A DNA stretch of 64,000 nt from the NCBI GenBank assembly GCA_046565505.1, contig JBKHYJ010000079.1:1-64000 (forward strand). Direction: 5' to 3'. Source of the stretch: JBKHYJ01 sp046565505 (GTDB taxonomy: Bacteria; Acidobacteriota; Blastocatellia; UBA7656). The notes below the pieces were generated by a model that saw only the letters and a program-made list of their open reading frames with translations, was not told where the DNA came from and searched no databases. Position numbers and translations under genes: made by a program. Of the stretch, positions 18,232 through 27,826 are shown one piece after another. Within the stretch, counting starts at the first letter, position 1. Every line of letters begins with the position of its first letter.

Positions 18232-18549
18232 TTAGCCGAATACGTCCTTGAAAGTCTGGAGCAGCGCCGGGCTATTAGTCTTAATCTTTCCGCGAATGAA
18301 GTCCATCATCGAAGGAGTATACTCGCCGGTCACCGTGCCGAGAAAAATCTCGGCCGACGTCTTTAAAAAGCAGTCCGCCTTCTCGACGAGCTTGCCTCTG
18401 CTGACTTCGCACGCGTCGGGCCCGACGAAGACTGTCCACTCCTCACCCTCTATTGAAAAATAATAGCTGAGCTCCTTCTCCGTCTTCCCCGCGGTGAACC
18501 TCGACGGAAGCAACCGGAAGACTTCGCCCACATCAGTTATCGATTCCAT
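18232..18549 (-). CDS. SCP2 sterol-binding-like protein
   Basis: Small lipid-binding fold (SCP2). The 105 residues contain the beta-sheet region (YYFSIEGEEWTVFVG) and the segment CFLKTSAEIFLGTVTGEYTP, followed by a helix ending in LLQTFKDVFG. These are hallmarks of bacterial SCP2 single-domain proteins. It lies downstream of the acyl-CoA dehydrogenase on the same strand (75 bp gap), consistent with a role in handling acyl chains or acyl-CoAs. The ligand is unknown. Confidence 0.82.
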   Translation of the reverse strand: MESITDVGEVFRLLPSRFTAGKTEKELSYYFSIEGEEWTVFVGPDACEVSRGKLVEKADCFLKTSAEIFLGTVTGEYTPSMMDFIRGKIKTNSPALLQTFKDVFG

Positions 18550-18624
18550 CTGTATCCTGACCCCTCTATCAAGACGGCGGTCACTGCGCCCTCGCCGCTC
18601 GAATAATCCACGCCGGCCACAGAC

Positions 18625-19788
18625 TCACCGCTTAAGAAATGATTTGACAAGCTCGCTGGCAATTACCATCTTCTGTACTTCCGACGTTCCCGCGCCTATC
18701 GTCCCCAGGCGCGCGTCGCGGTAGAACCGCTCCGCCGCGTAGTCGTGTATGTAGCCATACCCGCCGAACACCTGCACCGCATCATAAGAGACGCGGACGG
18801 CCGCCTCCGTCGTCCACAACTTGGCTATGGCGGCTTCCATCGACGCAGACTTGCCTTGCTGCTTGAGCCACGCGACTCTGTAGACCAGCAGGCGCGAGCC
18901 TTCGATTGCCACCTCCATGTCAACGAGCTTATGCTGAATCGCCTGGAACTCTGCTATGGGCTTCCCGAACTGGCGGCGCTCTCTGGCGTAGGCCGCGCAG
19001 ATTTCAAGCATGTACTGCATGCCGCCTATCAGCGGCGCGATCATACAACTGCGCTCCCACTCGAGCGTCTCCTTGCCGACCGCGATGAACCCACCATCGA
19101 CTGGGCCCAGAAGGTTTTCAGCCGGCACTTCGCAGCCGTCGAACGACAGCTCGGCGGTCACCGAAGTCCTGTGGCCCATCTTAACCAGGTCTTTGCCGAC
19201 GGCGAGCCCGGGGGAATCGCGTTCCACGATGAAGGCGGAGATGCCGCGGTTGCCGGCCTCCCTGTTCGTCGACGCAAAGATGATGAACAGGTTGGCGATG
19301 GGCGCGTTGGTGATGAACATCTTCGACCCATTGAGCGCCCACACGCCCCCCCGTCGCTCGGCGAAAGTCTTCATCGCCGCCGCGTCCGAGCCGGAGCCAG
19401 GTTCCGTCAGCCCGAAGGCCCCGACCCATTCCCCGGAGCAGAGCTTCGGGAGGTACTTTTCTTTCTGCGCTTCGGTCCCGAGGAGCCAGATGGGGATTCC
19501 GCAAAGGATGGTGTGCGCCCCCCAGGCGAGCGGCGTGCCCGCGTCAACGCCGGCCGCGCTCATCGCTTCCATAGCTATACAGGTGGCGAGCGGGCTGGCA
19601 TGGCTGCCTCCGTACTTCTCCGGGAAGGGCAGCCCGAGCAAACCCATGCCCGCCATGTCGCGCCAGTTGTCCCAGCTGAACTCGGAACGCGCATCAAGCT
19701 CCCGGGCGCGCGGGGCCAGCTTCTCTTTCGAGAAGCGGTACACGGCTTCTTTGAAGTCTGTGTATTCCTGAGGAATGCTAAAATCCAT
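18625..19788 (-). CDS. Acyl-CoA dehydrogenase, isovaleryl/long-chain type
   Basis: FAD-dependent alpha,beta-dehydrogenase of acyl-CoA esters. Family motifs are present: ATCIAMEAMSAAGVD, FGLTEPGSGSDAAA, GYGYIHDYAAERFYRDAR and IGAGTSEVQKMVIA. The usual catalytic Glu of the YEGT motif is Ala (IGAGTSEV). A Glu in LEWERS (about residue 244) occupies the place used by isovaleryl-CoA and long-chain enzymes, so this subclass is inferred. The start is ATG 19788 (DFSIPQEYTDF), not the upstream GTG. The 387 residues are full length. With the SCP2 gene downstream it may belong to branched-chain or fatty-acid degradation. Confidence 0.92.
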   Translation of the reverse strand: MDFSIPQEYTDFKEAVYRFSKEKLAPRARELDARSEFSWDNWRDMAGMGLLGLPFPEKYGGSHASPLATCIAMEAMSAAGVDAGTPLAWGAHTILCGIPIWLLGTEAQKEKYLPKLCSGEWVGAFGLTEPGSGSDAAAMKTFAERRGGVWALNGSKMFITNAPIANLFIIFASTNREAGNRGISAFIVERDSPGLAVGKDLVKMGHRTSVTAELSFDGCEVPAENLLGPVDGGFIAVGKETLEWERSCMIAPLIGGMQYMLEICAAYARERRQFGKPIAEFQAIQHKLVDMEVAIEGSRLLVYRVAWLKQQGKSASMEAAIAKLWTTEAAVRVSYDAVQVFGGYGYIHDYAAERFYRDARLGTIGAGTSEVQKMVIASELVKSFLKR

Positions 19789-19913
19789 TTTAAACGTAAG
19801 GCCCCGTAGTCTGCCGACGCCGAAGAGTAGCACAAAGATTTCTGCGGGCCAAACGGCGGCGGGCGCGTGCGTCCTGGGCTATACGCGCGCAACGTTGTGA
19901 GATGGTTGAGCTA

Positions 19914-20336
19914 TCAATCTACCGAATCGCCCTTATACTCAGGGTCGTCAGGGGCGGCGGGCTCGCCCTCGCGGTCCGCGGCCCTGACCGTCAAAGAGTC
20001 GTCCGTGACAAACGAGAGCCTCCCGGTCCTCGCGTATCTGTCGGGCGTCGCGTAGACGCGAAAGTAAGATGCGGTCAGTTCCAGAGAAACCCTGTAGCCG
20101 TGGCTGTGCGGTATCGCGATCCTCGTGAAGTCGATGACGCCCGCGCCCTTACGAATGGCGTCTTCTATCTCGCCCTTAACCAGCCGCCCATATTCCCAGA
20201 TCGTTACGGCGACGGCATATTCATTTTCGCTGATGCGCTGCCGCCGCCTGATGTTGAATTGTTTGTAAGCGTGGAGGCCCAGCGCGCCCGCGAAGACCGC
20301 CGAGACGACAACAAGAATGATAGCCATGCTAGACAT
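19914..20336 (-). CDS. Membrane-anchored protein with pilin-like C-terminal region
   Basis: 140 residues: an N-terminal membrane helix (MAIILVVVSAVFAGALGLHAY, split here as residues 4-24), then a globular part. The end (YATPDRYARTGRLSFVTDD, then a D-P-rich tail) recalls the C-terminal pattern 'tPxxYGxTGxrSFyvD' that I know from acidobacterial prepilins. The N-terminus has no prepilin peptidase site (no Gly-Phe-Thr-Leu-Ile-Glu-like motif), so it is not an ordinary pilin. Possible roles are a stalled pilin relative or a periplasmic partner. Start ATG 20336 with AGGCGG upstream. Function unknown. Confidence 0.6.
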   Translation of the reverse strand: MSSMAIILVVVSAVFAGALGLHAYKQFNIRRRQRISENEYAVAVTIWEYGRLVKGEIEDAIRKGAGVIDFTRIAIPHSHGYRVSLELTASYFRVYATPDRYARTGRLSFVTDDSLTVRAADREGEPAAPDDPEYKGDSVD

Positions 20337-20487
20337 ATGATCGGCCGCCTATTTCATTAATGGCGCCCCGGCCTGCGGAAACATGCCTGCCGCTGCCATA
20401 CTGATTCTCTGGCGAGGGTTCTCGGCGGCAATGGTACAAAGCGGCGGGCGAGAAATCAACTTCGGTCCGCCGCGCCGCGCCCGCCGT

Positions 20488-20754
20488 TCAAATGAATTCA
20501 GGAATCTTTTGCCCGACGAAAACGCGGTCACCATACTGAACGAGGATCTCATTCTCTTCTGGATTTATCTTGTCCACTATCCGCACGGCGACTCCGTAAT
20601 CAGCGCCCTGTTGCCCGGGCTTACCCACGAGTATCAGCACTTCGTCGCCCGGCCTTATCTGCGCGCCCTCATCCTTGTTGATTACGTACGCGCACCCCGA
20701 GTTGATGTCGCCGCCCGCCGCGTCGCAAGATTCTACGCCCCTCACCTCAACCAT
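20488..20754 (-). CDS. Small conserved-looking protein, function unknown
   Basis: 88 residues, rich in beta-type patterns (IRPGDEVLILVGKPGQ, YGVAVRIVDKI, EILVQYGDRVFV), like a small barrel. The start ATG 20754 has a strong GAGGAG ribosome site 9 bases upstream, which supports it as real. Two cysteines (10 and 21) lie near the N-terminus. No family recognised. It is followed after 151 bp by the pilin-like gene on the same strand and is divergent from the Rad50-like ATPase. Confidence 0.6.
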   Translation of the reverse strand: MVEVRGVESCDAAGGDINSGCAYVINKDEGAQIRPGDEVLILVGKPGQQGADYGVAVRIVDKINPEENEILVQYGDRVFVGQKIPEFI

Positions 20755-20954
20755 TACTTATATCTCCTCTGACTAGAAAATGTAGACGAACTCGAAGCGG
20801 ATGACAAACGCAGGCGCGAGCGGAACCGGGCGCGGGCGTGGCGAGAGCGGCTTCGCGCGAGGCGTTCCGTAATTTCATGCGGGATTGAGCGCGTGCTAGA
20901 ATCTTTAGTGAATTGACGATCCTCACTTTCAAATAATTCGTGAGATGAATAGGT

Positions 20955-23900
20955 ATGCTAATCACCAGAGTCGAGCTTGAGAACATAAAAAACTACGAAG
21001 AGGGCAGCTTTGAGTTCGAGCCCGGGGTGACGGCCATCAGCGGACCTAATGGCTCCGGGAAGACGACGATCATCGAAGCCATCTCGTGGGCGCTGTTCGA
21101 CCAGCTCCCCTACAAGAAAGAGGATTTCTTGCGCAGGGGCGCGAAGAAGGGCACGGTGCGCGTTACCTTTGTTTCTGCCCTCGACGGCCGCGAGTATACG
21201 GTGCACCGCGACACGGGCACCGGCTACTACATCCACGACCCCATAACGAAGATGCGGCTGGTCGAGCAGAAGCAGCAGGTCGGCGCATGGCTCAAACAGC
21301 ACCTCGGCGTGGACGCGGGGACCGACCTGAAAACGCTTTTCACATCGACCATAGGGGTCCCGCAGGGGACCCTGACGGTTGACTTCGCGGACCAGCCCGC
21401 TAAGAGGAAGATCGGATTCGATAAAGTCCTGCGGGTTGACGAGTATCATCGCTCGTCGGAGGATTTGCGGTCGCTCGTCCGCCTAGTCGAGACACGCGAA
21501 GCCAACATTCGCGAAGAGATCGCGCGCGTGGAGGTCGAGGTCGCCGCGCTCGACGGGCTGCTCGCGGACAAGGCTCGGTACGAGGAGATGATGGAACGCG
21601 GCAGGGAAGAGCTTGCGAAGGCGGAGCTTCAGCGCGACCGGGGCAGGGCCGACCTGGAGCGACTCGACAACCTCCACAGGAGCATCGAGCGGCTGACCGC
21701 GGAGTCGTCTGCGCTCGCCCTTCGTATCGACGAGTCGGGCAGACGATTAACGGAAGTCGCGCAGGGGGTAAAGCGTTCGCGGGAGGCGAGGGACGCGGCA
21801 ATGGCGGCGGCGGCAGGTTTCGCGGCATACAATGAAGCGAATGCGAAACTGGCCGAGCTTGAACCGCTGGCGGCCCAGCGTGACGCGCTCAAGAAGGAGC
21901 TGGCGGATAAGGAGCGCGAGCACTACAGGATCGAGGCCGCCGCGCAGACCCAACGAGACAAGGTCTCACAGTTCGAGGCCGACCGGGCGGAATTGGAAAA
22001 ACTGGCCCCGCTCGTCGAAGAGCAGGAAAAGACCGAGGCGCGACGCACGGAGTTGCAAACCGGCATCGGCGAACTCAACGAGCTTCGCAAGCGCGAGGGC
22101 GGCGCGAAAGCGGAACTGGACTCCCTGCGCGCCGAATACGTCGATATATCACGGCAGATAGACGAGGCCGAGAAGCTGAAGACGGCCGCCGAGCGCGTGC
22201 CCGCGCTTGAAGACGAGCGCCGCGCGATTGAGGGCGAGCTAAGGGAAACGCGAGTGCAGCTTGAGCGGATTCGCGAACGGAAGAACGAGCTCAGGCGCGT
22301 CAAGGAAAACATAGCGAAACTGAGCGGCCAAGTAGGCACGCTCGAAAAAGAGATTACTGCCGGACTGGAGGCTGAGCGGCTGGTCGAACGACTGCCGGAG
22401 CTTGAGACACAGGATCAAGCCGCCCTGGAAGAGATCGCGAGCCTCAGGGCGAGCATCGACCGCGAGAAGAAAATACTGAGTGAGATAAAGGGCGGGATGT
22501 GCCCTCTGCTCTCGCAGCGTTGCTTGAATATGAGCGACGGGCAGGGGCTCGATCAATACTTCAAGCTGCAAGTCGGGAACGAGCGCGAGCGGTTGACCGC
22601 AGTTGAGCGCGCGAGGAAAGAAGTGCAGGTCAAGCTCGCCAAAGCCAGGGACGCGTTGAAAGTCTGGTCGGCAATGGACGCGCAGAGGGTCCACCTCTCG
22701 CGGCTGGGCCAGGAGATTGAGATCGAGCGCAAGAACGCCGCACGGCTTGAGGGCGAGACCTCTGGGGCCGAGTCAGGCGAGCGGTCCGCGCGCGCGTTGG
22801 AGCAAAGGCTCGGAAGAATCGAGCAGGATTTACAAGAGGCTCAGGCGGCGAGGCTGAAATACGAGAGGCTAGACATTCTGCGCGAGCGGTTGGAGCGCCT
22901 TAAGGCGGAGGGCGGCGAGAAGCGAAAGGCGTTTGAGGAGCTGAGAGAACGCCTGGAATCTATGGGGCGTCTGCAAGACGACTTGCTCCGCGCAGAAAAC
23001 CACCTGCGAGACCTGGACGACCCGCGCGGCCGGTCAAGATTGCTGATGGAAGGGCTTAAGAAGGAAGCGGAGGCCCGCCGGGCGCTGGCCGAATTAGATG
23101 AGCGCGAGAGGGACCTTGTTTTATCCATACGGGGTTTGGAAAAGGGCCTGGAAGCATTCGCCGCTCTCGATCAATTGATGGCCGCTGAGCGCGAACGCCG
23201 CGCGGCGTCTGAGAAGGACCACCGCATATACATTGAGAGCCAGCCGATTGCCGCGCTGCTTGATGAGCGCGAGAAGGAGATGGCCGCAATCGAGCTTGAG
23301 CTTAAGAACAACGGTGAACAACTCAAGGCCATCGACCTCACGTTGCGCAGGGCGAAATCTGAATACAGCGAAGAAGAGCATGCCAGGGTCAGGAGCCTGC
23401 TCGAAGAGTCAATCAACCGCGTCGCCGCGCTAGGGTCCGAGTTAAATGCGTGGGCCGGCAGGCTGGAAGAGTTGAAGGGAGAAATATCAGATTTGATGAT
23501 AGCCCGGACGCGAATGTCTGGATTGGTAGAGGAGAAGGAGCGGTGTGAGCAATTGCATTCGCTATCGGATTTCATACGCGACCTGTTGAGAAAGGCCGGG
23601 CCTTTCATAACCGAAGCCCACTTGCAATCCATCTCGATGGAGGCGAATCAGCTTTACAGGGACATAACCGGAAACCCAATGGTTTCACTGCGTTGGGATA
23701 TGGGGTATGAAGTCATTCTTGAAGAAGATGGGCACGAGCGTTCCTTCGCCAGCCTATCGGGCGGCGAGCAAATGGCGGCGGCCCTGTCCGTGCGGCTCGC
23801 TCTGCTCAAAGAATTATCCGATTTGAGGATCGCCTTTTTTGACGAGCCGACGACGAATATGGATGAGGAGCGGCGGCGCAACCTCGCGCAGCAGATAGGG

Positions 23901-24005
23901 CGCATCAAAGATTTCGACCAGCTTTTCGTGATAAGCCATGATGATGCGTTCGAGGGGTTCACCGACAGAGTCGTTTCCGTCAGGCCGCCCGGCACAGGAG
24001 CTTGA
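20955..24005 (+). CDS. Rad50/SbcC-like SMC-family ATPase
   Basis: DNA-repair-type ATPase. Walker A GPNGSGKTT (about 34-42) and C-terminal signature SLSGGEQMAAALSVRLALL with Walker B RIAFFDEPTTNMD bracket about 700 residues of coiled coil. The centre holds a zinc-hook-like turn, but with Cys516 and Cys523 in MCPLLSQRCLN (C-x6-C) instead of the standard C-x2-C. Length 1016 is typical. The Mre11/SbcD nuclease partner is not adjacent on either side. Its stop overlaps a possible TTG of the following kinase, and ATG 24008 is 2 bp on, so the two are probably in one transcript. It could be a specialised, nuclease-independent Rad50. Confidence 0.9.
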   Translation: MLITRVELENIKNYEEGSFEFEPGVTAISGPNGSGKTTIIEAISWALFDQLPYKKEDFLRRGAKKGTVRVTFVSALDGREYTVHRDTGTGYYIHDPITKMRLVEQKQQVGAWLKQHLGVDAGTDLKTLFTSTIGVPQGTLTVDFADQPAKRKIGFDKVLRVDEYHRSSEDLRSLVRLVETREANIREEIARVEVEVAALDGLLADKARYEEMMERGREELAKAELQRDRGRADLERLDNLHRSIERLTAESSALALRIDESGRRLTEVAQGVKRSREARDAAMAAAAGFAAYNEANAKLAELEPLAAQRDALKKELADKEREHYRIEAAAQTQRDKVSQFEADRAELEKLAPLVEEQEKTEARRTELQTGIGELNELRKREGGAKAELDSLRAEYVDISRQIDEAEKLKTAAERVPALEDERRAIEGELRETRVQLERIRERKNELRRVKENIAKLSGQVGTLEKEITAGLEAERLVERLPELETQDQAALEEIASLRASIDREKKILSEIKGGMCPLLSQRCLNMSDGQGLDQYFKLQVGNERERLTAVERARKEVQVKLAKARDALKVWSAMDAQRVHLSRLGQEIEIERKNAARLEGETSGAESGERSARALEQRLGRIEQDLQEAQAARLKYERLDILRERLERLKAEGGEKRKAFEELRERLESMGRLQDDLLRAENHLRDLDDPRGRSRLLMEGLKKEAEARRALAELDERERDLVLSIRGLEKGLEAFAALDQLMAAERERRAASEKDHRIYIESQPIAALLDEREKEMAAIELELKNNGEQLKAIDLTLRRAKSEYSEEEHARVRSLLEESINRVAALGSELNAWAGRLEELKGEISDLMIARTRMSGLVEEKERCEQLHSLSDFIRDLLRKAGPFITEAHLQSISMEANQLYRDITGNPMVSLRWDMGYEVILEEDGHERSFASLSGGEQMAAALSVRLALLKELSDLRIAFFDEPTTNMDEERRRNLAQQIGRIKDFDQLFVISHDDAFEGFTDRVVSVRPPGTGA

Positions 24006-24007
24006 TT

Positions 24008-25726
24008 ATGGGAGGCAGTTATCTATTAAAGCTTCCCGGCAAGGTACTGGGACTCCCGCGCACTGCGGAATGGCTGGTTAGAAATATTTTACTCCTGGGC
24101 TTCTTTGTCCTGTTGCTGTTGATCGGCGGGCTCGGTTATTTAAGCTGGCAAAGCTTCAGGCAGTTGGAGAGCGACATCGACGCGATACGCCAATCCGAAG
24201 CAAACCATGATCGCTCGGTCCGCGCCATCTCTGAGACGCTCGGCAAGATGCTCGCTGAGGCCAGGTCTGTGTTGAGTAATTCCGAGTCCGCATTGCTGGT
24301 CATTCCCGGCAGGCAGCAGCTCAAACTACTCAAAGATGAGATGGATGAGAATGTAAGGAGTGGCCGCCTCACCACGCTAGCCGACGCGCCGGAGTGGGCT
24401 GAATTTGAAGCGGCGTTCAAGGCTTACTGGGAGAAGATCAGAGTGGGCCCGCCCGCCGATTGGTCCGGCGAACGGGACCGCCTTACCGGGGCGGTCGAAG
24501 GGCTAAAGAGGGTAGTAAACCTGGAACGGGCGGCAAACGATAAGCTAGCGCAGGAATTGAGCAGGAGGCAGCGGAACAAGGAGCTTGCCGCGACCATCAT
24601 CGTTCTGCTGGTCAGCCTGGTGGTGGCGGCGCTGACGTTTTATGAGATTCGCAGGATATTAAATCGACTGAGCGCGGCGTATGCGGAAAGCAAAGAGTCG
24701 CGCGATTACCTGCAATCGCTGCTCGACAGCCTGGTGTCTGGAGTGGTGGTCGTCGGGCAGGATGGGACTGTAGAAACCATCAGCGATTCATTCCGCAAGC
24801 TGCCCGGGCTTCAGGTCGGCCATGCGGGCGGGCAGAATTACGAGCAGCTATTTAGCGGCAATATTTCGCTCATAGAGTTCATCGCCGACGGCCTTAAAAC
24901 GCCTGCGCAGATCAACCGCTACCACGGCAGAATAGAAATGGGCGCAGGACATCTGTTCGACGTTTTCGCCTCCCCGCTGGTCGTAAGCGAAGAGCACAGA
25001 GGAATCATTCTGGTCTTCGTAGACGTCACGGAGATAGCCAGGGCCCACGGGGAGTTAAGGCGCAACCGCGCCTTGAGCGCCGTCGGGCAGATGACTGCTC
25101 AGATTGCGCACGAGATAAAGAATCCGCTCGGCAGCATACGCTTTGCCGCTGAAGTGCTGAAACGACAAGGCGCAGGTAGTAATGACAGCAAAGAGACGAT
25201 TGGCGCCATTGAACGCAGCGTCGATCACCTGGCGCTGATTGTGGCCGAGCTTTCGGAGTTCGCGCGGCCCAAAGAGCTCAATAGGACAGAAATCAATTTG
25301 AATTCATTGCTCGATGATTTGCTGCCTATGGTGGTAGATAAACTGGCGGCCAAAGGGATCGAAGTCAAAAAGAGTTACGCCGCGGGCCTCCCCCTGGGCC
25401 ATTATGACGCGACCGAGTTAAGAAAGCTGTTTTTGAATCTGATAATAAATTCTATAGATGCGAGCAGGGCCGGCGGATGCTTGGAACTGAGGACGAGGTT
25501 AAATGGCAATCGCGATGTGCTGGTAGACATCATAGACCAGGGGGCGGGGATGGACGCCGAAACCTTGAGGCGTTTATTCGAGCCCTTCTATACTACGAAG
25601 GAGAAGGGGACGGGACTCGGGATGGCTATCGCCAAGAAGATCACGGAGCTACACGGCGGCGACCTGGAGGTCACAAGCAAGAAGGGCGAAGGGACCACTG
25701 CTACGGTCAGGCTACCCATAATTTAG
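24008..25726 (+). CDS. PAS-containing sensor histidine kinase
   Basis: Membrane sensor kinase of 572 residues. Membrane helix 1 (about 28-48), a periplasmic helical sensor of about 145 residues, helix 2 (about 197-217), a PAS domain (about 235-345), His368 in AHEIKNPLGSIRF, and HATPase motifs NLIINSIDAS, DQGAGMD and GTGLGMAIAKKI. ATG 24008 is chosen with AGGAG 7 bases upstream (inside the end of the preceding gene). A response regulator of the matching class (NtrC type) is encoded at 29789 after three intervening genes, a plausible partner. The sensed signal is unknown. Confidence 0.92.
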   Translation: MGGSYLLKLPGKVLGLPRTAEWLVRNILLLGFFVLLLLIGGLGYLSWQSFRQLESDIDAIRQSEANHDRSVRAISETLGKMLAEARSVLSNSESALLVIPGRQQLKLLKDEMDENVRSGRLTTLADAPEWAEFEAAFKAYWEKIRVGPPADWSGERDRLTGAVEGLKRVVNLERAANDKLAQELSRRQRNKELAATIIVLLVSLVVAALTFYEIRRILNRLSAAYAESKESRDYLQSLLDSLVSGVVVVGQDGTVETISDSFRKLPGLQVGHAGGQNYEQLFSGNISLIEFIADGLKTPAQINRYHGRIEMGAGHLFDVFASPLVVSEEHRGIILVFVDVTEIARAHGELRRNRALSAVGQMTAQIAHEIKNPLGSIRFAAEVLKRQGAGSNDSKETIGAIERSVDHLALIVAELSEFARPKELNRTEINLNSLLDDLLPMVVDKLAAKGIEVKKSYAAGLPLGHYDATELRKLFLNLIINSIDASRAGGCLELRTRLNGNRDVLVDIIDQGAGMDAETLRRLFEPFYTTKEKGTGLGMAIAKKITELHGGDLEVTSKKGEGTTATVRLPII

Positions 25727-25822
25727 AACGGGCGGACAACAGATGGGCCATCCTCCGCCGTCTTAGCAACTGGGGTTGAATCGTTATAGCCAGCGAGCTT
25801 GAGAACCGACGGAGGCACTCAA

Positions 25823-27676
25823 ATGGATGTCAAGAAACTTATTAGCGGATTGGTGAGCGTAGCCGTTATGGCGGCGATAGTCCTAGGCGTGGCCGTCAGG
25901 TCGAATGGGCAAGACAGGCGGCCACGCTACAGCTCCCGCGCGAGCGCCGATGGCAGCTGGACCGTTCCCGAGGACACGATCATCAGCGTACAGATGAATG
26001 GCGGCCTAAGCTCGCGCACTTCCAGAGTCGGGGATAAGTTCACCGCCACGGTGACGATTCCCGTTTATGTGAGCGGGAGGCCTGTTATACCGGCCGGTAC
26101 GGTTGTCGAAGGGCGAGTCACGCAAGTGACACCCGCCAAACGGATGTCAAAATCGGGCACGATAGCCATTGACTTCGACTCTCTTGTATTCCCTGATGGC
26201 TCTCGTATGAATCTCGTCGGCAACCTGACTTCGGATGACCCTGAGACTCGGCGGCGGATAGACGAAGAGAGCCGTGTTTCCGGCAGAGACCGCAGGAGTC
26301 CCGGAGTGTTTATAGGCGGAGGTGGGGCGGTCGGGGCGGTCCTGGGCGGCATAGCAGGCGGCGGAAAGGGAGCGGTGGTCGGCGGCGTCCTCGGGGCAGG
26401 CGCGGGTGTTGCCGGCGTGCTGCTGTCAAAAGGAGAAGAAGCGCAGGTGCCTTCGGGGACTCCTTTTGGTGTCCAGTTGAGGCAGCCACTTGTAATCAGA
26501 GAGAGTACTGTTTCCGAATCACGGGATGGCCGGAACCCGGATGTTGACCGAAGGGATGCCGACCCGAGGGACGCTGACCCGCGGGATACTTCCGCCAATG
26601 ATCCGCCCCCGCAAGTGTCGCAGCCCGATTATTCGCGGGATGAGAGAATCCCCAGGGAGGCGAATCGACCTGAGCCGGACGCTCATGCAGAACCGCCGGA
26701 GCCGCCGGGGCCCGCGCTTCCTCTGTCTTCCCCTGAGATGCTTCGCAGAGCACAATTGGTTTTGAAGGAACAAGGTTATTATGAGGGCGCGGCCGATGGG
26801 GTGATGAATGCGCGAACGTCGGCCGCCCTAAGGGTCTACCAGCGAGAGCACAGTATTTCCGAAACCGGCGACCTGGACCCGCAAACTGCAAAGAGCCTTG
26901 GAATACTGGGCGCTACGGGCGCGAGCAACAGGCCGGCGGAACGTGCGGCGGATGGCGTACACGACGCGGCTTCGAGCTCGACAACAGCATTGGCGAATGT
27001 CTTATCCGCCACGGCAAATCGGACTCCTGATGGCGCAATCCAAGTGGTAATCAACACGCAGGCTAATACAGGCGGGTGGAAATGGTTCGGCGAGCATGTC
27101 ATTAATGGCGACACTCTTGAAGTGTATGCCAGGGCTGTCAGGCCTACCGGTATGGTGACGCAGGCACTGACCAGGGGGAGAATAGAACTTAACGTGCGAG
27201 ACGGCGTGGAGTACGTTCGCAGGGTCGTAGTTCATTCCGCCGGGCCTGATCAAAGTATCTTACTCGCGGGCAGGGCAAGTAATTCCGCAGGCGGCGCGGC
27301 CGCGATAAGCTTGCAAAGACAGGCGGAAGAACTACTCTCCGAGTATCAGAGGGCTTCTGGGCTTCGGCTTACCGGCGCTAACGTAGAGCTTGATGCCAGG
27401 AGGCAATACGGCGAATCGGAGATTGACCTGCTATTTGCCATTGATAGCTTTGCCAATGCGGCGCAACTCTATTCCAGACTGGCCGCATCGCTCCAGGATC
27501 CTCGAGCGCAACGGGGGGCGGCGCTCGCACTCGCCCGGCAAGCTCGGAGAACGGATCGGGTGATCTCAACCAGCCAAAGCTCAAACGCTATAATCTCCAA
27601 ATGGGACGGAATAAGACAAGATGTCTTGAGGCTCATGCAGAGTCATAACATCGCCGCGTCCGAGTTGGATAATTAA
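25823..27676 (+). CDS. Secreted protein with glycine zipper and peptidoglycan-binding domain
   Basis: 617 residues. Signal-like helix (about 6-25, with VAVMAAIVLGVAV). A beta-rich domain resembling conjugal-transfer/TrbI-like 'stability' modules follows (TVPEDTIISVQMNGGLSSRT to about 125). Next come a long glycine-zipper stretch (about 155-200), a D/R/P-rich linker with repeats of RDADPRD, and a PG_binding_1 domain (LRRAQLVLKEQGYYEGAADG to DLDPQTAKSLGI, about 310-365). The 250-residue C-terminal part I do not recognise. ATG 25823 has GGAGG 7 bases upstream. It is probably envelope-anchored. It follows the kinase by 96 bp. Confidence 0.75.
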   Translation: MDVKKLISGLVSVAVMAAIVLGVAVRSNGQDRRPRYSSRASADGSWTVPEDTIISVQMNGGLSSRTSRVGDKFTATVTIPVYVSGRPVIPAGTVVEGRVTQVTPAKRMSKSGTIAIDFDSLVFPDGSRMNLVGNLTSDDPETRRRIDEESRVSGRDRRSPGVFIGGGGAVGAVLGGIAGGGKGAVVGGVLGAGAGVAGVLLSKGEEAQVPSGTPFGVQLRQPLVIRESTVSESRDGRNPDVDRRDADPRDADPRDTSANDPPPQVSQPDYSRDERIPREANRPEPDAHAEPPEPPGPALPLSSPEMLRRAQLVLKEQGYYEGAADGVMNARTSAALRVYQREHSISETGDLDPQTAKSLGILGATGASNRPAERAADGVHDAASSSTTALANVLSATANRTPDGAIQVVINTQANTGGWKWFGEHVINGDTLEVYARAVRPTGMVTQALTRGRIELNVRDGVEYVRRVVVHSAGPDQSILLAGRASNSAGGAAAISLQRQAEELLSEYQRASGLRLTGANVELDARRQYGESEIDLLFAIDSFANAAQLYSRLAASLQDPRAQRGAALALARQARRTDRVISTSQSSNAIISKWDGIRQDVLRLMQSHNIAASELDN

Positions 27677-27708
27677 CGCTTACCGCATTGGTGTAACTCT
27701 AGGGATAC

Positions 27709-27762
27709 GGCGCGCCTGCGAGGCTAGTTTTCGCCAAGCGGGCGCGCCCATATTGTTTTTAT
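27709..27762 (+). terminator. Terminator-like GC hairpin after the peptidoglycan-binding gene
   Basis: Arms 27709-27719 and 27738-27748 (core GGCGCGCC with GGCGCGCC, one G-T pair), then CATATTGTTTTTAT. A few extra pairs form towards the loop. Confidence 0.7.
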
Positions 27763-27826
27763 ACTGAAATCTTCGCGCGCCGCCGGTCTTGCGCGGCTCA
27801 CCCACCGCTTCACCCATACGAGCCTC

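Noticed and set aside
18745..19809. 354-codon open frame on the plus strand
   Set aside because: Antisense to the acyl-CoA dehydrogenase; composition-driven.
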